From Parvibaculum sp. (lineage in GTDB: Bacteria > Pseudomonadota > Alphaproteobacteria > Parvibaculales > Parvibaculaceae): a stretch of DNA of 5,867 nt. Both the position numbers and the translations under genes were made by a program. The stretch is taken from NCBI GenBank assembly GCA_020062605.1, contig JAGUWA010000090.1, positions 1 through 5,867 of the forward strand, written 5' to 3'. The notes beneath the pieces were generated by a model, which searched no databases, was not told the origin of the DNA, and saw only the letters and a program-made list of their open reading frames with translations. This document shows positions 1 through 5,243 of the stretch, one piece after another. The stretch's first letter is position 1; each line of letters opens with the position of its first letter.

Positions 1-777
1 ACGGGCGGAACTTCTCCTTTCGGTGCAAATGGTTACAACCCGGAAGGCGTCCGCATCGGTCAGAAGGAAGGCCGCCACGGCAAGGCCGTGAAGGTCTGGG
101 ACAAGCGCGAATACAAGAACCTCGACGACCAGATCGAGCTCGGCACCCGCAACATCAAGGTGGCGCTCCGCCGCCTGCGCCGCTTCGCGCGCGAAGGCGC
201 TCCGACGGAGCTCGATCTCGACGGCACCATCAAGGCGACCGCGCATCAGGGCTATCTCGACCTGATCATGCGGCCCGAGCGCCGCAACAAGATCAACGTA
301 TTGATTTTCTTCGATATTGGCGGCTCGATGGACAGCCACATCAAGCTTTGCGAGGAACTTTTCTCGGCCGCGCGCAGCGAATTCAAGAACCTCGAATATT
401 TCTACTTCCACAACTGCCTCTACGAAGGCGTCTGGAAGGACAATCGCCGCCGCCATACGGAAAAGCTGAACACCTGGGACGTGCTCCACAAGTATCCCTC
501 TGATTACAAAGTGATTTTCGTCGGCGACGCCACCATGTCGCCCTATGAAATCACCTATGCCGGCGGCTCCGTCGAGCACTGGAACGAGGAGCCGGGCGGC
601 ATCTGGCTCGAGCGCGTCAACCAGATCTACGAAAGCTGCGTCTGGATCAACCCGATCCCCGAGCGGCACTGGGAATACACGCCCTCGCTCCAGATCATCA
701 AGCAGATCATGGGCGAGCGCATGTTCCCGCTGACGCTTGAGGGCCTCGATCACGCGATGCGGGAACTCTCCCGCTAA
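1..777 (+). CDS. VWA domain-containing protein, CoxE-like (5' end outside window)
   Basis: The frame is open from base 1 (TSPFGANGYNPEGVRIGQ...) to TAA at 775-777, so the true start lies left of the window. A GTG at 88 is in frame, but the conserved-looking residues before it argue against it as the start. About 258 residues are visible. From memory, relatives (COG3825/CoxE-like) run to roughly 400 residues. The part before residue 100 is basic and helical (RNIKVALRRLRRFAR). The VWA fold begins at NVLIFFDIGGSMDSH, whose metal-site motif is DxGxS (313-327) rather than the usual DxSxS. Later metal-site candidates are YFHNCLYE and the Asp in FVGDATMSPYEI. It ends with a Trp/Pro-rich segment (WINPIPERHWEY). 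There is no signal peptide or membrane segment in the visible part, so it is probably cytosolic. Family members often lie next to a MoxR-type AAA+ ATPase and are thought to act with it in complex assembly or metal insertion; that partner would lie outside the window. The precise role is unknown. Confidence 0.9.
   Translation, partial: TGGTSPFGANGYNPEGVRIGQKEGRHGKAVKVWDKREYKNLDDQIELGTRNIKVALRRLRRFAREGAPTELDLDGTIKATAHQGYLDLIMRPERRNKINVLIFFDIGGSMDSHIKLCEELFSAARSEFKNLEYFYFHNCLYEGVWKDNRRRHTEKLNTWDVLHKYPSDYKVIFVGDATMSPYEITYAGGSVEHWNEEPGGIWLERVNQIYESCVWINPIPERHWEYTPSLQIIKQIMGERMFPLTLEGLDHAMRELSR
759..774. terminator. Short perfect hairpin at the convergent gene junction, possible bidirectional terminator
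   Basis: GCGGGA (759-764), loop ACTC, TCCCGC (769-774) form a perfect 6-bp GC-rich stem. It lies over the last five codons of the VWA gene on the plus strand and immediately follows the ATPase stop codon on the minus strand, where two transcripts converge. No T-run follows on either strand, so classical intrinsic termination is doubtful. It could instead be an RNA 3'-end stabiliser or chance. The position is suggestive, but no function is shown. Confidence 0.25.
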
Positions 778-1469
778 CGCCTCGTATCGCGGTCGACGCG
801 GCCGTCCACAAGGTGAATGTCGCGGTCGGTCGCCTCCGCGAAGCCGGGCTCGTGCGTCACCGCAACGACCGTCCTTCCCTCTTCGCGCACCAGCTTCGCA
901 AAAATTTCCTGCACGATCTGGCTGTTCTTGCTGTCGAGATTGCCGGTCGGCTCGTCGGCAAGGATGAGCGCCGGGTCGTTTGCAAGCGCCCGCGCGATTG
1001 CAACCCTCTGCCGTTGCCCGCCGGAAAGCTGGTCCGGCCGCTTCTTGGCCTGATCTCCAATGTCCAGTTCGTCAAGCAGCTGGTGGCCGCGCTTCGTCAT
1101 TTCCGCCTCGCTCTGACTGCCGAGACGCCGCATCGGCAGTATCACGTTCTGCAGCACCGAGAATTCGGGCAGCAGAAAATGGAACTGGAAGACGAACCCG
1201 ATCTTGCGAAGTCTCATAGCCGCAAGCGCATCGGCATCGAGGCCGGTCGTATCCTGTCCGTCGAGAAACACGTTGCCCGAAGTCGGCACATCCAGAAGAC
1301 CGAGAAGGTAGAGCAACGACGACTTTCCCGATCCCGAAGGCCCCGTCACGCTCACGAACTCGCCCTGGCTCACGCTGATATCGATATCCCGGACAAGCGT
1401 TACCGGCACGGTCTCCTGCAGGATGCGCGAGACGCCGCGCGCCTCGATCAGCGGATGAACGTCGCTCAT
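774..1469 (-). CDS. ABC transporter ATP-binding protein, LolD/MacB/DevA type
   Basis: This 231-residue nucleotide-binding subunit powers the exporter from the cytoplasmic face. All ABC motifs are intact: Walker A GPSGSGKS (43-50), Q-loop Gln95 in FVFQFHFLLPEFSV, signature LSGGQRQR (148-155), Walker B LILADEP with catalytic Glu173, D-loop NLDS (177-180) and switch His206 in VTHEP. The segment FHFLLPEFSVLQNVILP and the length are typical of the LolD/MacB/FtsE group. The ATG at 1469 is chosen because it overlaps the permease stop as ATGA and follows a weak GGGG six bases upstream. The frame stays open further upstream, but that stretch is out-of-frame permease sequence. It is the last gene of the operon. 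Its TAG (776-774) overlaps the stop of the convergent VWA gene. It is probably not a true LolD, because the neighbours are an HlyD adaptor and a single permease rather than LolC/LolE. The substrate is unknown. Confidence 0.95.
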   Translation of the reverse strand: MSDVHPLIEARGVSRILQETVPVTLVRDIDISVSQGEFVSVTGPSGSGKSSLLYLLGLLDVPTSGNVFLDGQDTTGLDADALAAMRLRKIGFVFQFHFLLPEFSVLQNVILPMRRLGSQSEAEMTKRGHQLLDELDIGDQAKKRPDQLSGGQRQRVAIARALANDPALILADEPTGNLDSKNSQIVQEIFAKLVREEGRTVVAVTHEPGFAEATDRDIHLVDGRVDRDTRR

Positions 1470-2716
1470 GCCGCACCCCGAATGATATCGACGGGACGAA
1501 CCTGCGATGCTTTCCGCGCCGGATACCACGCAGCCCCCACCGCCGATGCCAGCGAGAAGAAGCCGCCCAGCGCAAACTGGAAGAAGCTGCGGTCGAGCAC
1601 GATATGCTGCTTTTCCGACATGCCGGGAATGGTGAATTCGATGGAGGCAAGCATCTGCAGCAGCACGAGCCCGATGCACCAGCCAAGCAACATACCGACG
1701 ACCCCGACGACAGCTCCCTGCACGAGGAAGATCACCTGGATATCGAAAGCCCTGAATCCCATCGACATGAGAATGGCGATGTCGCGCCGCTTTTCCATCA
1801 CGATGGTTGAGATGATGTTGAAGATGCCGAACGACGCCACCACCATGATCGCGCCGACGATCGAATATGTGATCGTGTTGCGGATAACGAAAAGACCGAG
1901 GAAGTCGCGGTTTACTTCCTGCCAGGACTCCGAACGATACCCCCATCGGCTTTCGATGCGCGCCGCGAAATCCTCCGCCTGGTCGGGATCGCCGATCTTG
2001 ATCCGGATTCTGTTTGCGATGAACGGCTTGTCGAGCAATACCTGCGCGTCCTTGATCAGCATGTAGACCTGCCCCTCGTCGAGCAGCAGATTGCCTGTAC
2101 TGAAAATGCCCACCACCTTCATGCGCCGGACGAGCCCTGTCGGCGAAACGACCGTCGCAAGATCGTCCATCCCGAGCCCAAGCCTGACGGACATGCCGCG
2201 CCCGATCACGATGCCCTGTGAGGCGGTTTTGAGCCGCATCAGGCTTCCTTCGCGCATGTCGCGTTCGACGGTCGTGAGATAGCGCTCCTTTTCGGGATCG
2301 ATCCCGGCAATGGACGCGCCGACATCCTTGCTCGCATATCGGACGATTGCCTGCCCGGTGAGCGCCGCCTCGGCGATCACACCCTTTTGTTGCGAGAGTT
2401 CGTCGACGATGGCGCCGTAGTTCTTGATGCCACGCAGATATTCGCGCGGCTTCGTGTTCGTGAGCTCGACGGTTGCGTCCGGCATGGCGAGGAAGATCGG
2501 CTGCTTCGCCGCCGTGCGGAACTCGTCCTTCATCGTGATGTGCGGCGCATTGTTCACCAGCCGCTGCACGAGATCGTTTTCCGATCCGGACATCACCGAC
2601 GAAGTGGCGATGAAGAAGCCCACACCGAGCGCGACGCCCAGCGTCGAAACGATGGTCTGACGACGCCGGTGAAGGAGCTGCGCTGCGGCGATGCTGATAG
2701 CGACCTGCCAGAACAC
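1466..2716 (-). CDS. ABC transporter permease, FtsX/MacB (DevC-like) family
   Basis: This 416-residue inner-membrane subunit has the FtsX/MacB layout. A short cytoplasmic N-terminus (MFWQVAISIAAAQLLHRRRQ) leads to membrane segment 1 at about 21-40. A large periplasmic domain follows at about 41-275, then three membrane segments at about 278-305, 325-356 and 378-400. The cytoplasmic stretch MEKRRDIAILMSMGF (307-321) is the typical contact with the ATPase, and the C-terminus YPARKASQVRPVDIIRG is also characteristic. The start is GTG, with GAGGG eight bases upstream (2729-2725) and an in-frame TAG just before it, so no earlier start is likely. The adaptor gene ends 15 bp upstream, and the stop overlaps the ATPase start (ATGA). 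In this family the permease does not necessarily carry substrate through the membrane; ATP-driven movement of the periplasmic domain can push substrate through adaptor and outer channel (mechanotransmission, known for MacB). The ATPase is a separate gene, unlike fused MacB. The substrate cannot be predicted. Confidence 0.93.
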   Translation of the reverse strand: MFWQVAISIAAAQLLHRRRQTIVSTLGVALGVGFFIATSSVMSGSENDLVQRLVNNAPHITMKDEFRTAAKQPIFLAMPDATVELTNTKPREYLRGIKNYGAIVDELSQQKGVIAEAALTGQAIVRYASKDVGASIAGIDPEKERYLTTVERDMREGSLMRLKTASQGIVIGRGMSVRLGLGMDDLATVVSPTGLVRRMKVVGIFSTGNLLLDEGQVYMLIKDAQVLLDKPFIANRIRIKIGDPDQAEDFAARIESRWGYRSESWQEVNRDFLGLFVIRNTITYSIVGAIMVVASFGIFNIISTIVMEKRRDIAILMSMGFRAFDIQVIFLVQGAVVGVVGMLLGWCIGLVLLQMLASIEFTIPGMSEKQHIVLDRSFFQFALGGFFSLASAVGAAWYPARKASQVRPVDIIRGAA

Positions 2717-2724
2717 GGGGGATA

Positions 2725-2729
2725 CCCTC
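2725..2729 (-). promoter_or_regulatory. Ribosome binding site for the permease GTG start
   Basis: GAGGG on the minus strand lies eight bases before GTG at 2716, within the 15-bp gap after the adaptor gene. It supports the GTG start, and the in-frame TAG upstream rules out a longer product. Confidence 0.6.
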
Positions 2730-2731
2730 GC

Positions 2732-3763
2732 CTAAGAGGAGGCAGCAGCGGAAATTGGCCTCGTCCGCACGCTGTCCCCCTCCGCAAGACCGGATGGCGG
2801 ATCGGCAATGACGGTCGCATCCTCCGCAAGGCCGGAGAGAACCTCGGCGTTCGTATCTCCCACCGCGCCGAGCTCAACCTCCTGCAACCGCGCCGTACCG
2901 TCGGAGACGACCCAGACGGATTTTCCCGACAAGGCCGAAACGGGGACGAGCAAAGCATTCTCCTCGCGCCGCACCACGATGTTGATTTCGGTCGTCATGC
3001 CGGAAATGAGAGGTGTGTCTTCCGGCAACGCAAGATAGACGCGGTAGGTCCGGCCGACAGGGTCCCCGTAAGGGGTGATGCGCAGCACTCTCGCCTTGAG
3101 CGCACGCCCCGGAAAGGCGTCCGCGCGGATCAGGGCTTCCTGACCCGGTTTGACATTGACGATGTCTTCCTCATCCACTTCCGCATCGATCTGCAGTTCC
3201 GCCGGGTCGCCAACCATGAAAAGGATCTGGCCCGGCTGCACCATGTCGCCAACCTTGATTCTGCTTTCGGAGCGCAGCACCTCGCCGGAAATGGGCGCCG
3301 TGATGAAGTGATCGTCGAGCCGTGCCTTTGCTCCCCTATAGGCGGCAACGGCCGCGGAGTGAGCGCTTTCGGCCTGGTCGAGCGTCGCCTGGCTCGCATT
3401 CCCGGTCCGTCTGAGTTGCTTGGCACGGTCGAGTTCCGCCGCAGTGAGCTTCATGCGCGCGGCAAGTTCCTGTACCCGCGTGATGTCCTCGCTCGCTTCG
3501 ATAACGGCGAGTATGTTGCCTGGCTCCACGGGTTCACCTTCGTGCTTCAGCACTTCGGTAATGGGCCCCGCAATCTTCGTTCCCACGCGCGCATAGCGGA
3601 GGGGCTCCACCGTTCCCGTGGCATAGACCGCTTCCACCGCACTCCCCCGGTGAGGAGGCGTCGTCGCGACCCGCGGGGGCAGAAAATAGGTGAAATAAAC
3701 GAAGATGAGTGCCGCAACGGCGACTGCGGCAGCGCCGCCTACCCAGATTGTACGTCTTTGCAA
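2732..3763 (-). CDS. HlyD/MacA-type periplasmic adaptor (membrane fusion) protein
   Basis: This 343-residue protein links the inner-membrane permease to an outer-membrane channel. One N-terminal membrane anchor lies at about 8-27 (VGGAAAVAVAALIFVYFTYF). Next come a first lipoyl half (about 45-90, GTKIAGPITEVLKHEGEPVEPG), a short helical hairpin (about 92-150, rich in Ala, Leu and Arg) and a second lipoyl half (155-186, TAPISGEV...VGDMVQPGQILF). The beta-barrel is at about 187-265 and a membrane-proximal domain at about 268-335 (LLVPVSALSGKSVWVV). The anchor has no lipobox Cys, so it is probably an anchored inner-membrane protein, not a lipoprotein. The start is TTG, with GGAGG four bases upstream. 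The first in-frame stop upstream (TGA) leaves no ATG or GTG alternative, and a later start would cut into the anchor. It is the first gene of the operon, 15 bp before the permease. The short hairpin resembles DevB/MacA-type adaptors. No outer-membrane TolC-like gene is in the window. Confidence 0.93.
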   Translation of the reverse strand: MQRRTIWVGGAAAVAVAALIFVYFTYFLPPRVATTPPHRGSAVEAVYATGTVEPLRYARVGTKIAGPITEVLKHEGEPVEPGNILAVIEASEDITRVQELAARMKLTAAELDRAKQLRRTGNASQATLDQAESAHSAAVAAYRGAKARLDDHFITAPISGEVLRSESRIKVGDMVQPGQILFMVGDPAELQIDAEVDEEDIVNVKPGQEALIRADAFPGRALKARVLRITPYGDPVGRTYRVYLALPEDTPLISGMTTEINIVVRREENALLVPVSALSGKSVWVVSDGTARLQEVELGAVGDTNAEVLSGLAEDATVIADPPSGLAEGDSVRTRPISAAASS

Positions 3764-3767
3764 AACG

Positions 3768-3772
3768 CCTCC
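3768..3772 (-). promoter_or_regulatory. Ribosome binding site for the adaptor TTG start
   Basis: GGAGG on the minus strand (3772-3768) lies four bases before TTG at 3763. The spacing is short but the match is strong, and there is no in-frame ATG or GTG between the upstream TGA and this TTG. This decides the unusual start. Confidence 0.6.
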
Positions 3773-3790
3773 GCCGATGCCTCGGGCTGT

Positions 3791-3798
3791 TCACGTGA
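3791..3798. repeat. 8-bp perfect palindrome TCACGTGA, possible operator
   Basis: TCACGTGA is its own reverse complement. It lies about 28 bp upstream of the adaptor TTG start and just downstream of the minus-strand -10-like TATAAG, where a repressor could act. The symmetry does not extend cleanly (the next flanking pair mismatches). A single 8-bp palindrome can arise by chance, and no known regulator site is recognised. Confidence 0.2.
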
Positions 3799-3883
3799 CC
3801 TTGCTTATAGCAGAAGATATCAGGGCGACGGCATCCGGGGACAAGTCCAGCGCGGAATGCCGCAGACCGAATGAGAAAAAGAC

Positions 3884-4273
3884 ATGCAGGAGAAAACAAT
3901 TCGGGGTGTCGCCTGGGCGGACCTTGCGGTGACTTTGCCCTTCGCCTTGCCCTTTGTCGCGGAAGCGGTGATCGCGCTTATCTATGTTCTCGACCGGTGG
4001 CTCAGCTTCGGGACGCCGGCGATTTTGTTCGAGATGGGCCCTCTCGCGATGATGTTTGTGCACATCATGGGTGTGCTCGGTGTCATTTGGGCAACCGCGC
4101 GCCTGCACATTCCCTCGCCCTTCCTCGCGCGAACCGATGCCTTGGCCCGTCTCGCTGTCGCGGCACTCATCGTCTACGCGATGGCGGAGGGCACGACACC
4201 CGTGCTCTGGCTCTTCGTGGCGACGGAAATCGGAGGCAGCGCCGTCCAGTTCGCGGTCCTGCGCGATAAATGA
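3884..4273 (+). CDS. Small hypothetical membrane protein with about four transmembrane segments
   Basis: This 129-residue protein is not recognised. Hydrophobic segments lie at about 13-36 (DLAVTLPFALPFVAEAVIAL), 46-71 (AILFEMGPLAMMFVHIMGVL), 87-100 (ALARLAVAALIVYA) and 106-125 (PVLWLFVATEIGGSAVQF), suggesting a four-pass inner-membrane protein. Short basic stretches are present at the N-terminus (EKTIR), between segments 2 and 3 (TARLHIPSPFLARTD) and at the C-terminus (LRDK). A few charged or polar residues lie in or near the segments (Glu27, Glu50, His60, Glu102, Glu115), but no catalytic motif is apparent. ATG 3884 is the first possible start, since an in-frame TGA lies at 3872-3874, and a weak GAGA lies seven bases before it. 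The gene is divergent from the exporter operon and converges on dnaE2, leaving 19 bp between the stops. Neither neighbour reveals its role. Confidence 0.8.
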   Translation: MQEKTIRGVAWADLAVTLPFALPFVAEAVIALIYVLDRWLSFGTPAILFEMGPLAMMFVHIMGVLGVIWATARLHIPSPFLARTDALARLAVAALIVYAMAEGTTPVLWLFVATEIGGSAVQFAVLRDK

Positions 4274-4292
4274 TATCCCCGGCTCCGGCCCT

Positions 4293-5234
4293 TCAATGAA
4301 AATCGCGGCTTCGGGGAACGAACCGCGCGGCCCGCATGCGCTTCTGTTCTTCCTTGCTGTGATTGCCATCGCGAGGATCTTGTCCCGGATGTTTCACCCC
4401 GTCAGCCCGCGCGATTACGGCCTCGCCAAAATCTTCCGATGAGAGAAGACCGAGTTCCTGTGTCCAGTCTTCAAGGTCGTCGGCCACCACATGGATCACG
4501 ATACCCTCCTTCTGCACACGGCCGCGTACGAGCAGCAATCTTGATGTAAGCACGATCCGGCGGCGCTTCTCGTAAAGTTTCGGCCAGATGATGATGTTGG
4601 CAATGCCGGTCTCGTCCTCCAGCGTTGCGAAGATCACGCCGCTTGCCGTGCCGGGCCGCTGGCGTACGAGGACGAGCCCTGCAAGCGACACTCGCCTGCC
4701 CGCCTCGACGTCCTTCAGTCTTGCATTGGGAATGACGCCGCCGGCCGCGAAACGATTGCGCAGAAAAGAAATCGGATGCGCCTTCAGCGAGAGTCGCAAT
4801 GTTGCGTAATCGAGCACAACATGTTCACCGGGCGGCATCGCGGGGAGGGCCATCTCCACCTCCCGCTGCAAACCGCCCTCCTCCAGCGCCGCGAAAAGAG
4901 GTAGAGCTGCCGGCATCTTGCCATTCTGGCCGCTCGCATATCCCCCTAGACCACGCACGGCCCAGAGCGCCTCACGGCGATCGAGGCCGATCGAACGAAA
5001 CGCATCCGCATCGGCCAGCCTTTCGATGATGCGGGGATAGAGCCCTGTTCTCAGCCAGAAATGCCGCACGGAATCGAAGCCGCCCGCACGACTTCTTTCA
5101 ATGGCCACCGCAGTCGCCTCCTGCACACCCTTTACCTGACGGATGCCGAGCCTGACGGCACATTTCCCCATCCCCGTTTCTTCGAGCGTACAATCCCAAT
5201 CGCTGTGATTGACATCGACGGGCCGGACCTCCAC
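4293..5234 (-). CDS. dnaE2: dnaE2 fragment after the internal stop (helix-hairpin-helix and OB-fold part)
   Basis: The first start codon in frame after the TAA is GTG at 5234, which would give 313 residues (MEVRPVDVNHSDWDC...). The fragment holds helix-hairpin-helix-like sequence (about 28-95, RLGIRQVKGVQEATAVAIERSRAGGF onward) and a possible clamp-binding-like LPLF (111-114). The OB-fold lies at about 183-255 (VSLAGLVLVRQRPGTASGVIFATLEDETGIANIIIWPKLY), followed by a basic tail ending RSRDFH. A GAGG lies nine bases before the GTG, so re-initiation is conceivable. The residues before the GTG also fit the family, however, so this is best read as the severed 3' part of one gene. It converges with the small membrane protein gene, 19 bp away. 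Confidence 0.45.
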   Translation of the reverse strand: MEVRPVDVNHSDWDCTLEETGMGKCAVRLGIRQVKGVQEATAVAIERSRAGGFDSVRHFWLRTGLYPRIIERLADADAFRSIGLDRREALWAVRGLGGYASGQNGKMPAALPLFAALEEGGLQREVEMALPAMPPGEHVVLDYATLRLSLKAHPISFLRNRFAAGGVIPNARLKDVEAGRRVSLAGLVLVRQRPGTASGVIFATLEDETGIANIIIWPKLYEKRRRIVLTSRLLLVRGRVQKEGIVIHVVADDLEDWTQELGLLSSEDFGEAVIARADGVKHPGQDPRDGNHSKEEQKRMRAARFVPRSRDFH

Positions 5235-5240
5235 CTCATG

Positions 5241-5243
5241 TTA
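5241..5243 (-). other. dnaE2: In-frame TAA nonsense codon inside dnaE2
   Basis: On the minus strand the codons read GAC GCG AGG TAA CAT GAG GTG (D A R stop H E V). From memory, DnaE2 relatives have an unbroken D-A-R-x-H-x-V-E-V-R-P here, with x often Glu or Asp. The stop therefore replaces exactly one residue, and no bases are gained or lost. GAA to TAA would be a single G-to-T change (C-to-A on the plus strand). Confidence 0.85.

Larger units (their letters stand above)
3764..3883. promoter_or_regulatory. Divergent intergenic region with promoters for the exporter operon and the small membrane protein gene
   Basis: These 120 bp separate two genes transcribed away from each other, so promoters for both should lie here or slightly upstream. 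An AT-richer stretch at about 3801-3821 offers a minus-strand -10-like TATAAG (3809-3804) and an overlapping plus-strand TATAGC (3806-3811). I found no good -35 at standard spacing for either, so the boxes are not assigned with confidence. On the plus side, GAGA (3873-3876) lies seven bases before the ATG at 3884 and is a plausible weak ribosome binding site. Confidence 0.5.

Noticed and set aside
1470..1946. N-terminal extension of the ATPase frame to 1946, which would give about 390 residues
   Set aside because: This stretch is out-of-frame permease coding sequence. The ATPase family starts near the ATG at 1469, which also makes the ATGA overlap.
813..2066. A 417-codon open frame on the plus strand across the ATPase and permease genes
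   Set aside because: It lies antisense to well-supported ABC genes, shows no domain-like sequence, and is explained by codon bias.
3789..3803. Possible LexA box of the alphaproteobacterial GTTC-N7-GTTC type in the divergent region
   Set aside because: GTTC is followed after seven bases by CTTG, two mismatches in the second half. dnaE2 is not transcribed from this region, so there is no reason to expect an SOS site here.
2387..3874. A 495-codon open frame on the plus strand across the adaptor gene and part of the permease gene
   Set aside because: It is antisense to two genes with clear family motifs. Its translation is rich in Arg, His and Gly without recognisable domains, as expected for a shadow frame in high-GC DNA.
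4277..4327. Possible terminator between the small membrane protein gene and dnaE2 (CCCCG/CGGGG or CGCGG/CCGCG pairings)
   Set aside because: The stems are only 5 bp with long loops and have no following T-run.
3791..4369. A 192-codon minus-strand frame opposite the small membrane protein
   Set aside because: Its product is highly charged with no family features, while the plus-strand frame shows clear membrane segments and a sensible start.
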